The notes under the pieces are model-generated. The model did no database searches. It had not been told where the DNA came from and saw only the letters and a program-made list of their open reading frames with translations. Positions 33,241 to 46,610 of a DNA stretch of 64,000 nucleotides are shown here, one piece after another. The DNA is from Linanthus parryae. Taxonomy: Eukaryota > Streptophyta > Magnoliopsida > Ericales > Polemoniaceae. The stretch is taken from positions 121,284,088 through 121,348,087 of the forward strand of contig JALGPY010000002.1 of NCBI GenBank assembly GCA_023055425.1. Reading direction: 5' to 3'. How positions within the stretch are numbered: position 1 is the stretch's first letter; every line of letters begins with the position of its first letter. Made by a program: the position numbers and the translations under genes.

Positions 33241-35095
33241 CCATCATCCATAATCCACTTCTGCTCTTTGCTCTTGGTGACAACCTGCAAACACCATTCA
33301 CCGCCTTACCCTGTTGTTAGACCAAGTGTAATATTTGGATTCATATTCATGTTCAACCATGTTGGGTGGTCTGACCCATTTTGGAACCCAAATCTGTCTC
33401 ACATGTCCCTTAAGATGGAATGGAAATGTATTCCTCGTGATGTGATGTTCTAAAGGGACATGTCATCTTCACATGACCAATCTTGCCACAGAAAAAAACA
33501 TTTTGGAAATGTCTGCTACCTACTTTCACAAAGATGGTTTTGTTCTTTCTTGGAAAATTTAGATTATATCCAATACCAGTTTTGTGGACATAATGCAAAC
33601 TTCCTTCAAGAATCAAGTTGAGATTATGTTCAAAGCCAACAAGTTTTTTCAAAGCATTCTTAGAGTCTTGAAGTTTCTCAGCCAGAAGAGTCTCTAATTC
33701 CTCTAATTCATCATTTTGATGCCTTAGAGCAACAAGGTTGTCACTCAAAAGAGAGTTCTCGGTTACAACTTCAGTTAGTCTTTGTATGGGAAGTTTCAAG
33801 ATTCTTGTTCTGGCAAACTAATTGCAAATTCTCTTTGGATTCCTCATGAACTTTCTCTTTCAAAGATTTGATTTCATTTAAGTAGTCTTCTTCATTAAAA
33901 AGTTTTTTTTTTCAAAATCTTAGAAAGTACATTTGTAGATTTAGACATTAGATTATTCACCATTACCTCAATGTTCTTTTCCGAGCTTTCATCATGATTG
34001 GACATAAGACATAGGTTGGCTTGATCTTCTTGAGAATCTAATTCCCTTGAAGAATCAGAGTCACTCCATGAAGCTACCATGGCTTTCTTTCTTCTTTCAT
34101 TGTCCTTCTTTTGAAAATGCTTGCTTTTCTTGTGAGGATAGTCTCTGATCAAATGTCCTGCATCACCACATTCAAAGCATTTTACTACTTTAGATTTATT
34201 TCCATGGGAAGAGAACTTACCTTTGTAGTCCTTGCTACTTGAAGATCTGAATTTGTCTCTGCTGAAGTCTTTGATTTCAAAGTTCTTTTTAAATTTGCGA
34301 ATCCTTGTCAAGGCTTTGGAAATTAGCAAAAGTATCTTCTTCATCAACTTCTTCTCTTTCAAGGATTTGAAGTTGTTCACTCTTTTTGGCCTTGAGTGCT
34401 AGATTCTTAACACTTTCTGGTAGTTCTCCATCAGCTTCACTCATGGAGATCTCATGTGTGAGTAGCTTTCCCTGTAAATCATCTAGTTGGACAGAGGAAA
34501 GATCTTTAGCTTCTTCAATGGCTTTTGTCTTTGGTTTCCATTTGGCTTCAGGAAGACTTCACAAGATCTTTCTGACTTTCTCTTCATTGGAGAATGGTTT
34601 TCCCAAGGACTCCAGATTGTTGCCAATGTCATTAAATCTCTTGAACATGTCTTGGATGGATTCATCTCCATTAATTTTGAACAGTTCATACTGTCTAAGG
34701 AATACATTGATCTTGGTTTGCTTCACCTGGATGGTTCCTTCAAAAGTGACCATCACTTTGTCCCAAATATCCTTAGCAGTCTTGCAGGTAGATTTCTTGT
34801 TTAATTCATCTGCATTCAAAGCATGATACAAAAGGTTCATGGCTCTATAATTTTTTTGAAGCTGTTCTAATTCAGAAGGAGAGAGAGAGTTTTCAGGTTT
34901 GGGGGTTCTAATCCCATCCTTTTCTGTATAGAATATATGAGGTCCATTCGGGATAATAGACCGTAGTTCAATATCCTGATCAATGATGGACATTTTCATT
35001 AAGGCCTTTCTGTGTACAAAATCGTCTCCACAAAACAGAGGAGGTTTGTTGGAAGCTCTTCCCTGTGAGAAACCACCTTCACCTACATTACTCAT
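33241..35095 (-). pseudogene. gag: SIRE Copia gag (decayed)
   Basis: Starts at ATG 35095 (MSNVGEGGFSQGRASNKPPLF), 36 bp after the PBS. The UBN2-type gag core follows: NYRAMNLLYHALNADE, AKDIWDKVMVTFEGT, IQDMFKRFNDIGNNLESLGK. A first zinc knuckle CFECGDAGHLIRDYP (about 34180-34140) has lost its last Cys (Tyr instead). A coiled-coil-like stretch follows (33790-33650, LVALRHQNDELEELETLLAEKL), then a second knuckle-like FFCGKIGHVKMTC (about 33500-33460) with its first Cys lost. Frame breaks at about 34385 and 33890. The two knuckles flanking a coiled coil fit SIRE-type gag. Confidence 0.85.
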
Positions 35096-35130
35096 GATCA
35101 CAAGATTGTTAGATCCGTATAGTGATACAA

Positions 35131-35142
35131 GCTCTGATACCA
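35131..35142 (-). other. SIRE primer-binding site
   Basis: TGGTATCAGAGC on the minus strand, complementary to initiator tRNA-Met, the standard Copia PBS. Confidence 0.92.
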
Positions 35143-35151
35143 ATTAAATAA

Positions 35152-35837
35152 TGTAATACAAATATGTAGTTACATGATCAAATACTCTAGGGGGGGGGGT
35201 TTGAATAGAGTATGGAATCTTTTGCCAAAGATGTGGTTTTAAAAACAAGATGAGAATGAATTTAAGTATTTCAAAGCTTTAAACTCAGTTTCAAAGCTTT
35301 GAAACCAAAACAGACAGTTTAAAAGTTACTGATTATTTTCAAAGCTTTGAACAAAAACCTATTTTGAAGTAGTTTTGAAGAAAAGTAAAGAACATAAATG
35401 CAAGACAAAGAACACATTGATTTGTTTTGAAGTTCGGTCCCAAGTTACCTACTCTCCGCTTGAGGGATCTAATCCCTCGAGGGTTTCAAAAACTTATTAT
35501 TTATCAAAAGCTAATCCCTAGATCTCAGGCCAAGAGAATTTTCTTACTCTTTTCCAGCATGTGATCCTTCCTAACCTATCTAATTACAGATCTAGCTAAC
35601 TAATACAATAAGAATCTATGTTGTTCCTCTTGAAAAACTCACGAGAACAAATAATTAAGTAATATGTCAGAATTATATACAAATAAAGTTCATGATGAAG
35701 AACACTGTGATGAAAGTGAAGCAGTAAAGCTTGAAGTGTTCTACAACAATCTGGAATGGATTTAATGGTTGAATGATCTCCTTCAATGATCCTTGTCAAT
35801 CCGTGAGAGTATATGAATATTTGTGTAATGTTTGATG
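35152..35837 (-). repeat. SIRE 5' LTR, part next to the PBS
   Basis: Begins TGTAATACAA on the plus strand a few bases from the PBS. Three palindromes with core TTCAAAGCTTTGAA lie at 35268-35352, one of them a perfect 16-mer. The outer end is not seen: the Angela-like Copia starts at 35838, so the LTR either continues after 52676 or was truncated. No matching copy is in the window. Confidence 0.65.
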
Positions 35838-36976
35838 TGTTGGAATAGATTTCCTAGAGGCAATCTTATTTAGTATGAACATTACTTTTGGCTAGACTAT
35901 TCATTGTATTATTTATGGAGATATTTAATATAATAAAGTCCTTAGATTGCAAATGTGTTGTTTATCTTAAATATCCCTAGTCGATTATGTTGATTAACAG
36001 GACGATCAACTACAGACTAGTATGGGATTGTATTTATAGGGAGATATCACGATCCAACACATGGGTATGCATTAGGGGTAATGTCGTACTTGATCGACCC
36101 ACTTACGAGAAGGCTACATACAAGTTATATAAATTCACAAGTGCTTCTCGTAGTGACAACGATATTGTCATCCTTAGACTTGAAGTCACTAGATCCTCTA
36201 ATTGTGGAGTATTGTATTTTGGTAGTGTCAAACGCTACACCGTAACTGGGTAGCAATAAAGGAGCATATCAGCCACAATAGGAAGCAAACACAGAGATGG
36301 TAGTAATGTAGATAGAATTTGTCCCTCCCACGGAACGGGAGCAAATATCCACGGCGACTCGAGGGTTTGTTCTTATAGAATGTCTGGCCAGACTCATATA
36401 AATCAATATAAGGATATTCATATCATATACATGGATAAGACTATTCTCAGGATCGAGAAACTATGGATTGGATATACGAGTGTGAGTTGTATGTCTCGTG
36501 TCCAATCCGGATACGGAGACAAAGGGATGAGACAATACTTGCATAAGGTTTGTCAAAGTAATGAGTATTTCTATTAGTTGGGTAGCATGGATGTCTTGCG
36601 AGAGGCCGCTCCATATTTGTAATTGTTACTACCAACTAAGTAGAAACCTATGGGGTCACACACCATAAGGATTAAACTAGATTTAGAAATTAATTAATAT
36701 GATTAATTTATTAGAAGGATCAATACGCAACTACTTGAAAAATTAGTAGGACTAATTTTCAAGTTAGACTAACCTGGGTATGGACATGGTTAGTATAGGG
36801 GCCTTTATAAAGTTAACAAGGAGTTGTTGGACTATATAAAGGACACTCCTAGCTTATTTTCTCAACTAATACTCATAACACATTAACTGAGAGAAAAGAA
36901 AGGAGCGAGAGCAAGACAAAATAGGGCCGAACCGACCCCCCATCTCATTGTCGTCGGCCTCAAGAAGGAACACGGA
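35838..36976 (+). repeat. Angela-like 5' LTR, first part
   Basis: From TGTTGGAATAG to the insertion point of the solo LTR. The TATA box CTATATAAAGG at about 36832-36842 has a clear counterpart at 52231-52241. The remainder of the LTR is 39177-39452. Confidence 0.9.
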
Positions 36977-39171
36977 TGTTTGTTCGAAAATAATCCCAAG
37001 TATAAGATATCGCTAAAAGTAGTAATCCGGTAAGACCGGAGTCTAATTCACAAGGAGAGGAGGGTTATAGAATGACTTGCTAAACTAGAATAGAGAGTAT
37101 AAAACGACTAACTAAAACAATAAATGAAATTTCTTATAGGCTTTAGAGCTTGCCAAGCTATCAAATCCACCAAAATTAATTGATGGAGCAAGTTGAGATT
37201 TGAGAATTCGCTAATCTAAACAACTAAGAAAGAAGTGAAATGACAATTAAGAGGGGCTAGGGATCATCGGTTTTTCTAGTGACCAATCCTCCTATTAGAT
37301 TCAAGCCTGGTTCTCAAATTACATGTCGCATTCCACAAGACAAGTATGTCCAGAAGATATTTCTTATTGCACTCCAACTCACCACAAATGAAGTGTGTGA
37401 TTCTAACACGCTAATCAAGCACTAAAGAGGCTATTCAAATGAGATTTCCAAATTTCAAGTGTTTCAAGCATCAAGCATATGTAAACACACATAGGTGCTT
37501 CCACATGAAAGATCAAGCAACAAATGATATTTGTAAATTATCACACAAATCACCTAACTAGTGCTCAACTTCTCAAAGTTAGGATTGATGAGTTCCTCTC
37601 ACTCAAATGCGACTTCAAAAAACACGTTAAATGTATTCGCACATCTACCTACTCAATGCATCAGTAACTTCGACAAGAGAAATCCAAATATTTCACTAAG
37701 CATTCAAGTGAACCCAATTCAACCCTTTCATCCTTGAAGTTCAACTTGAATCAATAAGGAGATTGGAGCACTAGATAGTCCCAGATCACCCAAGCAATTG
37801 ATTTATCTAGAAATAATAGAAAATTCAAGAGAGATTGAGAGAAATTTAACTTTCAATAATCAAAACTTGAATTGATACTTGATGGCACCAATACACTTGC
37901 CACTAATTCAATCCCAAACACTTGATTCAACTACAAAAATGAAGAACTAAATTAACTTTTAGAATCAAAGCTACACAAACCTAACTTAGAGTAGCTATTT
38001 TGGACCCTCTACTGCTGCTGCTATAGTAACCGAACCCAGAGAACACATCACAGCAGCAGAAATAGAGTACAAACGCATAACAGAGCACCAACGCAGTACA
38101 GAGCACCAAAATCACCAAGAACAGCCCAATTTTCGGACTCCTCTCTCCCTCCCTTCCTCTTTATCTTGTTCTTGGCCCTGATTATTCTCAAGAACGAGCT
38201 GAGGAGCTCAAGAACAAGCTCTGAAATCGAGTGAAATCGGATAGAGAGAGAGAGAGAGGAGAAGGCATAGACCCAAAATAGAGCACTGTGTCATACCAAG
38301 GTGCGAGAGAGTCCTTTCTTCATCTTCGTCTTCAGCTTATATAGGCAGTGGGGAAAGAGTTTCTTGGCCTCCAAGAACACATCTCAAACCTTGAACTCAT
38401 CTAATCTCTCCTCAATCGTTGATTTGTAGCCACCTCTCAAGAACCCTAGGAATTGGGGATTTTTCTTCTCTAGACTTTTGGGCCGAATTGAGAGTTGGGT
38501 TATGTAGAGGATCGAATAGGGAGTGATTTGGGACTTATTTGAGTCAATTTGGTGAAGAAATGAGGTCGGGGTTTGAAGAAGCTTGGTCGAAGCTTCCATG
38601 GAGGATTTCGTGGGTTTCTTCGGGGAGAGAGAAATAGAGAGAGAGAGAGACGCGGCTGGTAGTGCTCCAATTTGGCCGAAATTGCACTCGGCTCCCCCAA
38701 CGTTTGCTAGAAGCTTTTAAAATACCCCCTTGCTGTTATAGTCTCTTCAATATGATCCTTGAAATCTTTGTAAAACTCCAAGTAGACCCCCTCTCCCTTA
38801 TGACTTCAAATAAGCCCTCCGATGTAACTTTGGCCTTCTAACTTGGTTTGTCTTCCATCTTGGCCTCTAACTTCCATTTTCTTCTCACTTTGGGCCCTTA
38901 AGTCTTCAATAATATTCTAATGAAGTGCTCTGAGTACCTTCTTGGTGTCTCTTGGCCCCTTCAAACCTCTTTTATTTCGCCTCTTGAGTTTTGTGGAATA
39001 TTTCCTTGTGTTCCAAAGCGCAATATTTCCTACAAAATAAGGGAACTCCACACAAACTAAAAGAAACAATAATAAGTCTAGAATTAGGGATAAAATAGAT
39101 ATATTACACATATTAGCAATTTAAGAAGAGTTCATTAACATTCTAAAACATTCAATTTTAATTCATTAACA
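36977..39171 (-). mobile_element. Solo gypsy LTR inserted in the Angela-like 5' LTR
   Basis: TGTTTGTTCG...CATTAACA, 2195 bp, flanked by ACGGA (36972-36976) and ACGGC (39172-39176). The plus-strand start (AAGTATAAGATATCG, then AGTAATCCGGTAAGACC and CACAAGGAG) has the layout of gypsy LTR 3' ends. The minus strand has a good TATA box (CTATATAAG, about 38335-38343), so orientation is minus. There is no internal region or second LTR, hence a solo LTR from recombination. An inverted repeat CTTGTTCTTG...CAAGAACAAG lies at about 38167-38220. Confidence 0.82.
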
Positions 39172-39176
39172 ACGGC

Positions 39177-39452
39177 CCCCCTCGGTTGTTTCGTTGTGTG
39201 ATCTTCTTCTTCCTCCTTCCAACCCGTTGCTAGCACAAGATGTGGGAGGATTCTAGAAATTGATCCTAGGTTTGGACTTTCCATAGAGACGTGGAAAAAA
39301 TTCTTCGTTTGAAGTCATCAAAGGTGACAAACAAGGTGACTACGTTAAATCCTTTACCATCGTTATGATTTCTCAACTTGTGATCCTCGGAGGGTCTTGT
39401 GTGGATGATTAATTGTTTATTTACGCTGCGTAATGCATTACAAAACCCTACA
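39177..39452 (+). repeat. Angela-like 5' LTR, second part
   Basis: Continues from ACGGCCCCCCTCGGTTG to AAACCCTACA, colinear with about 52395-52676 of the 3' LTR. Confidence 0.9.
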
Positions 39453-39453
39453 G

Positions 39454-39466
39454 TGGTATCCGAGCC
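39454..39466 (+). other. Angela-like primer-binding site
   Basis: TGGTATCCGAGCC, one base after the LTR, with one mismatch to the usual initiator tRNA-Met site TGGTATCAGAGCC. Confidence 0.88.
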
Positions 39467-41079
39467 ACAGGTCGTAGAACATAACGTAGTTTACATGTTA
39501 CGTTTATGTACTTTTTAAACTTTAATTGTTGACCATCGTGTAAAAACGACAAATTAAGCATATTTGATGCAATTGGATATGATTCAACCAAACAAGATCT
39601 ATTTTTACATATGATGTGAACTATTAGTGAATTTGGATCACATAGGATGTGAATTTTAGATCTTGACGGCTAGGGTTTGGGCACATGCTTGGAAAAGGGG
39701 TTTTTCTAGTATGGAAACAACTAAACTTGGGCAATAAGGAGTAGGAGTTGTTTTGGAAAAAACTCCCACAAGGAGGTTCGACCCCCATTTGGAGCGTCCC
39801 CCTTCCTTGCCGCCCAAGCCACAGGCCTAGGGCCAAATTGATCTAGGCGCGCGTGGGTTGACCGTACGGCATAGGGTCGGCCGGCCCCTAGGCCTTGTGG
39901 CGGTACTTTAGGGTTCCTTCCAAGCATGATGAGCCATATTGGACTGTTTTGACCCTAGCACATCCAAAATAAACTAAAATTGACCAAGCACGTTAAAATT
40001 GGATTTTAATTGTTTATATGCTATTTGCATGGTGATTGGATATGGCCTTAGATTGTGGTTTGTTGTGAATTTTTATTTTGTGGTTTGTTTTACGGCATGC
40101 GAGCTGATCAATTTAATGTAATATTTAATAAAATTTTACGGTCTGCGAGCTGGTCTTCTTCTCAACTTGTGAGATCTCTCAATTTAGTTTAGATGCTAGC
40201 TAGAATTAGATAGAGTAGATGCTAGCCAAGATTTGAAGAAGGAGCATGGAGAAACCACAAGATGACGACATTCCACAAAAGCTATGGAGCATGGACAAAA
40301 AGATGGAGGCACATGGAGATGAGCTTGCTATTTTAGGGTTCATGGATATTCCCATTGGCTTGGTAATATCTTAGTTTAGAGGCCATATCCATATCACGTT
40401 AATTTTAATTTTCAGGTTGTTTATTTTATTGTCTTATTATTTATTGTTGGTGTATGGTTGATGCATGAAAAATCGATAATAAGATAATTAACAACCCGAA
40501 TCTTTTATTTCGGGATTGCCTAACCCAACTAAGTAGATCATTTTGATGTGGATCAACAAAACAATTACGATTGAAAGAAAATCCCTCAATTTAAGATATT
40601 GCGTTTTGAATTCTCGTTATTCCAACACTTATCAATCATGATTAATAAAGCTCGTGCGTGCCAAAGCAGGGCGACTTGATTCATCTTAATGTGGTGCGAT
40701 GTCACAAACAAGCAATGTGCAATTGTTGGAGTAAGAGGTTGGACGCAACAAGGAATTTTAATAAGATTAAAAACCTAGAGGCAAACAATTGGGATTATCC
40801 ATGGGATGGATAAATAAAGAGTTATTTGCCCAATTGAACCAAGAGTTGCATAGGGATGCAATTGGAATTGTACCCACCTAAATAACTGATTTTGGGTGAC
40901 TTGCCAAATCAAGCTCAAAAGGAAGTGAAATATGGATCTTCGCCCACTAGAAAATATATTGAGGGTTATTAATCTGAGAAAATAGTGGGAGCTATGTTTA
41001 AGAATCTAGTCATTATTAAATATAGTCATTTGTTCACAAAATACTAAAACTTGTATATTTCTCGTTTTGTATAATTCCA
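39467..41079 (+). other. Long leader of the Angela-like element, no coding content seen
   Basis: About 1.6 kb between PBS and gag. Only short random frames. Repeated words such as GATGCTAGC (about 40191-40228) and ACGG(C/T)(A/C)TGCGAGCTG (about 40090 and 40138) occur. Long leaders are usual in Angela/BARE elements. Confidence 0.65.
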
Positions 41080-44000
41080 ATGGAAGATAACTCATCGAGT
41101 TCATCACATTCTCTAGGAGCTGTCCTTGAGAAGGACAAGCTTTCTGGAACCAACTTTCTAGACTGGTATAGGAACTTGAGAATTGTTCTCAAGCAAGAGA
41201 AGAAACTTTATACTCTAGAGGAAGAAGTTCTTGAAGGTCCAGAAAATAATTCCACTGCAGCCGGGTGCATCAGAAGTTCGTTGATAATGCTAATGATGCG
41301 GCCTGCCTAATGTTTTGCACCATGTCCTCTGAGCTCCAGAAGCAACATGAGAACATGGGTGCGTACGATATGATCGCGCATTTAAAGCAGCTCTTCCAAG
41401 AGCAGGCTAGGGTTGAGAGGTATGAAGTTTCTAAGGCATTTTTCAAGTGTCATGTGTTAGAAGGAAACCCTGTGGGACCTCACGTGCTTCGTATGATCGG
41501 CTAGTTGGAGAATCTCGCACGCCTAGAGTTTCCGGTTTGCGATGAATTGACGACTGATCTCGCCTTGAAATCGTTGCCTGAGAGTTATGGAGAATTCATC
41601 ATGAACTATAACATGAATGATATAGTGAAGCCCCTGCCAGATTTACGCAATATGTTGAGGACAGTTGAACAAAGCATCAATAAGGGAAAGAGCAAGGCCA
41701 TAATGATGGTGCAGAAAGGAAATGGCAAAATGTTTGCTTCTACCTCCAAAGGAAAAGGCAAGACAGTTGCTAAATCCAAGGAAGTTGCTCTTAGACCTTT
41801 TGGTGGTGTTGTCAAGGGCGTTAATAAGGGTTATTGTCACTACTGTAGTCAGCCTGAACACTAGAAGAGGAAATGCCCAAAGTATCTGGAGGATAAAAGG
41901 CTTGGAATAGTGAATCTACCACCACCATGTATTTTTGTTATAGATATGAATTTATATTTCTCTTCGTCTTGGGTATTGGATACTGGATGTGGATCTCACA
42001 TTTGTCGAAATGTGCAGGATCTAAAGAGAAGTAGGAGATTGGCTAAAGGGGAGATAGACCTGCGCATTGGGAATGGAGCAAAGGTTGCTGCATTGTCCGT
42101 AGGCGTGTACGAGCTGTCTCTGCTTTCAGGTAATTGCAATATTGTGTTTGCTAAGAGCAGAAACATTATTTATAATTCTTGTTTGGACAAGGAAGGTTTT
42201 CTATTTCAATAAAGGAAAATTGTTGCTCCATTTATTTCGATAGTATTCACTATTGTAGTGCACAATTATTTAATGGATTGTATATCCTTGATCTAAGCTA
42301 TCCTGTCTATAACATGAATACCAAGATGATTAAAATGAATGATTTAAATCATGCTTATCTATGGCACTGTCGTCTAGGCCATATAAACGAGAAACGTGTA
42401 TCTAGACTCCATAAGGATGGTTTTCTAGACTCATTTGTTTTTGAATCATATGAGACATGTGAGGTTTGTTTATTAGGAAAGATGACAAAGTCCCCTTTCA
42501 ATAAGAAAGGAGAAAGGACTAGTGAGATATTGGCACTCGTGTATAATGATGTATGTGGGCCATTTGCCACGCCTGCCAGGGGTGGTGATGTCTACTTCAT
42601 TACATTTACTGATGATGTCAGTAGATATGGATTTGTATACCTTATGAAGGCCAAATCCGAATACTTTGAAAAGTTAAAGGAATTCAAGAATGAAGTAGAG
42701 AAGCAACTTGGAAAAAGTATCAAGTCTCAAGGATTGGAACTTGGAGGAAAATACTTGACTCAAGAGTTTGATGACTATCTTAGAGAGTGCGGGATTATAT
42801 CCCAACTCACTCCAACAGGAACGCCACAATGGAACGGCGTGTCCGAGAGAAGGAATTGAACACGGTTAGACATGGTTCGGTCTATGATGTGTCAAAATGC
42901 TCTTCCATTATCCTTTTGGGTCTACGCTCTATTGTGTGCATCATTCACCATTAACGTGTCCCATCTAAATAGGTCATGAAGACTCCACATGAGATGTGGA
43001 GTGGGAGGCGTCCCACAGTGCCGCTCATGAAGATTTGGGGTTGCGGTGTCTACGTAAAATGTTTAAAGCCATACAAGCTAGGTCCAAATTCGGATAAAAG
43101 CAAGTTTGAGGGATACCCTAAGGAAACTAGGGACTATTATCTCTACAATCCAACTGAGAACAAAGTGTTTGTTGCTCGAACCGGCGTGTTTCTAGAAATA
43201 GAATTTGTCTGTAAAGAAGCAAGTGGGAGGACTGTAGAATGAGAAGTGGTTCAAGTACCACAAAGCATTGATACTGCTATGGAAAATGAACAGGAGCCAC
43301 AAGAGATTGCGGAGCAGCTTTTTCAAGTAACACAAGAACTTCGTAGGTCGAGTAGAGTGCGCCAGGAGCCAGTGAGGTATGGACTTCTCGTGATTGAGTC
43401 TTGTGACACGTTGCTCATAAATGATGAGCCTACTACCTATGAAGAGGCCTTGAAAGGGCCGGACTATCAAAAGTGGCTTCAGACCATGAGATTCGAGATG
43501 AAGTCCATGTATACCAACAAATTATGGGCTTTGGTGGAACCACCCCAAGGGGCTCGGCCCATAGGGTGAAAGTGGGTCTTCAAGAAGAAGACCAACATGA
43601 ATGGTAATGTGATTACCTATAAGGGCCGATTGGTGGCAAAATGATTCAAACGGATTCACGGTATGGACTATGATGAAACCTTTTCACCAGTCGCAATGAC
43701 CAAATCCATTCGAATCCTACTTGATATTGCAGCTTATTAAGACGACAGTATTTGGCAGATGGATATCAAAACAACATTCCTCTATGGAAACCTCCTCGAG
43801 GATGTGTACAGGAAACAACCTGGGGGTTTTGCGGATCCAGAGCATGCTAATAAAGTCTGTAAATTGGAACGATCCATTTATGGATGAAAGCAAGCTTCTA
43901 GGAGTTGGAATTGACGTTTTGATGAAGCAGCCAAAGAGTTTGATTTCATCAAGAACGAAGATGAGTCTTCTATCTACAAGAAGGTTAGTGGGAGCTCTAT

Positions 44001-45000
44001 TTCTTTTCTGGTCTTGTATGTAGATGACATACTACTCATTGGAAACGGCATTCCTATGTTGCAATCTTTTAAAGATTGGCTAGGAAAGTGTTTCTCAATG
44101 AAGGGCTTAGGGGATGCAGCTTATATACTTGGTATCAAGATCTATAGAGATAGATCGAGGAAGCTGCTAGGCATAAGTCAAAGTACATATACAGACAAGA
44201 TGTTGAACCGGTTCAACATGAAAGATTCTAAGAAGGGATTCTTGCCCATGTCGCATGGAATCACCCTTTTGAAGGATGATTGTTCTTCCAATGAGATTGA
44301 GAAGGAACGCATGAGTATGGTTCCCTATGCCTCGGCCATAGGATCCATCATGTATGCCATTTTGGGTACTAGACCAGATGTGTCATACGCATTGAGTATG
44401 ACAAGCAAATATCAGTCTGATCCAGGTGAGAGTCACTTGATTGCTGTCAAGAACATCCTTAACTACTTGAGAAGAACTAATGATGCATTCTTGATATTTG
44501 GAGGTGAGGAGGAGTTGCGTGTAAGGGGTTACACGGATGCAAGCTTCCAAACCGACAAAGATGATTTCAGATCACAGTTGGGATTTGTGTTTTTGCCTTA
44601 ATGGAGCACCGGTGAGCTGGAAGAGTTCCAAGCAAGAGACAATTACTGATTCTACAACTGAGGATGAGTACATTGCTGCGAGTGGCGCAACAAAGGAAGC
44701 TGTCTGGATTAGGAAGTTCATCAAGAACTTGGTGTAGTTCCTAGAATTGTGGATCCAATAGAGTTTTATTGTGACAACACTAGGGCAACCTCACAATCCA
44801 AGGAACCCAAGTCACACCATAAATCCAAACACGTGCTCAGAAAGTTCCATCTTATTCTAGATATTATCGATAGAGGAGATGTGAATATATGCAAGATTCC
44901 TACATATGAGAATCTGTCAGATCCGCCTACAAAACCGCTTGTTCAGCGCAAGCATGAAGGGCACACTATACCTATTGGCATACACGATGCACCAGATTAG
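41080..45000 (+). pseudogene. gag-pol: Angela-like Copia gag-pol (decayed)
   Basis: Starts at ATG 41080 (MEDNSSSSSHSLGAVLEKDKL) with GTNFLDWYRNLRIVLKQEKK. Gag runs to a zinc knuckle CHYCSQPEH-stop-KRKC with a TAG inside (41862-41864). Protease WVLDTGCGSHIC (41968-42003). GAG-pre-IN with LWHCRLGHINEKRV and CEVCLLGK. Integrase keeps VYNDVCGPF and GVSERRN, but the usual second-Asp segment reads SQGLELGGKYL, so that Asp is lost. RT keeps LYVDDILLIGN (about 44010-44045), and RNase H is at 44530-44900. Frameshifts near 41250 and 44600, and stops including 41502, 43567, 43642 and 43738. The frame ends HTIPIGIHDAPD at 45000. Confidence 0.92.
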
Positions 45001-45006
45001 CTCTAG

Positions 45007-45019
45007 TGCAAGTGGGAGA
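45007..45019 (+). other. Angela-like polypurine tract
   Basis: GTGCAAGTGGGAGA-type tract just after pol, as in BARE/Angela. The 3' LTR should follow at once but is displaced to 51236 by the Athila-like insertion. Confidence 0.85.
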
Positions 45020-46610
45020 TCATACGATTTCATACGTGTATCGCAAGTGCACGGTCGAAGTAATAAAGATTGAGTATTAAAACTCAGGTTGTTGAACCCA
45101 CAGGGACAGTCTCGAGATTATTTGGCTATTAGATTAACCTAGAGTAAAGTTACAGGAGGAAAGATCGATATAAGAGGTTGTCGCCCTCAATCAAGCGACT
45201 GAAATTCAAATAAAAAATTAATCTATTATTTTTCTATTTTTCTAACAATATGGAAAACAACTAGGTGATCTATGAATCCCCTAGGGTTTTAGATAGTTCC
45301 GGATAAAGTGTTGAAACACGCTACCATGTATTAGTTGTGTCGAGTAATAGCACTGACAGTCTCCTCTCGGTCTCAGGTCGTTCTACCTATCAGTCGACTA
45401 CGGGTCTTGACGGTCCACCGATGTCTACCGATATGGCTCTAACCACCTAACGTTAAGCCGATAACTGCGTCCTATCGGTCCACCAATGCACAATGATACA
45501 CAATTGAATCTACCCTCACACGACTAGTCCTATAACCTCACCTCTTAGTCTCAATGATTAGGGACTAATTTCTTGTTCTTGTTCGTATCCGGGTAAAGTC
45601 TCTCTCGAGCACCCACCTAGAAAGCTAGCATAACCGGTTCGTGACTCCTTCTAGGCTAAGAATTAAGTTTAGAACAATCAATCCAACTAAAAAGATAATA
45701 ATCTTTAAGCTACGATTCAAATAATCTATTGATTCATCTTCCTAAAGTTGTTCTTGTCACCTAAGACGTGTCCATAACCATAGTGATCAAGATATACGAT
45801 AAACAAAGAATAACAATACAATTAAGATAAAATAAAGTAAACCCTATGTTCATCTCCATAGAAACTAGAAAACAAATATAGCTACACATAGAGCAACTAA
45901 GCAGCAAGAGTTTCTCCATACAATTGATGAAAAGAAAAGATAAAGTAATCAAACGGTGAAATCGCCAAGCTTTGACGAATCCGTGCAATCCCCAAGCTCC
46001 AATATGCCCTCCAATTTTGTCCCGTGTGTGTATGTTATGCCTCCTAGGTCTTCTCCCCGTTTTTTACCAGCTGGGGTCGAGTTTTAATTTGATTTTGCCG
46101 AAATCGCATTTCAGCCCCTCCAGTTTGTATTTCTCGGACAGAATTGTTAGCTGATCTTGCACGGGCCATAACTCTCTCATCCGTACTCGTATTTTTGCCA
46201 ACCATATATCTTTGGAAAGCCCTGGATGTCTACTTTCCAATGGCGCAAGACTAACTCCAAAATTCATTGTATATTTTCCTAAGCATTGAAAAGAGTGCAT
46301 GCTGGTCATTCTAGCTCCTCCAACTTGGCTTCCGTTCACTCCACTTGAGCTCCCGTTATTTCCGAAGTTTGTTTCATGCCTCCTATCAACCGATTAGCAT
46401 CCGTCCCTGTCAAGACAACATGAACAAACATACCAAGCAATAATATTTGACAAATAACATCTAAATATGCATAGAAACGCCCGGACTAACAATAAAGCGC
46501 ATATGAAGCAACAAGTGACAAACCGACTCGTATTCTCTGAATTTAAGCTCAAATATACCATATTAATGCGGAAAATGAAGGTATGATGTAGCTCCAAAAA
46601 TGCGCTTTCA
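45020..46610 (-). repeat. 3' LTR of the non-autonomous Athila-like element
   Basis: The first bases TCATACG are a mutated TGACACG, and it ends GCGCTTTCA. It pairs with 49744-51229 with clear divergence. One palindrome, GAAATCGCATTTC (about 46100-46112), uses the same half-words as the internal array at 48037-48140. Confidence 0.9.

Noticed and set aside
39624..39927. Minus-strand frames in the Angela-like leader
   Set aside because: Opposite to element transcription, no domain, and not long enough to stand out from chance.
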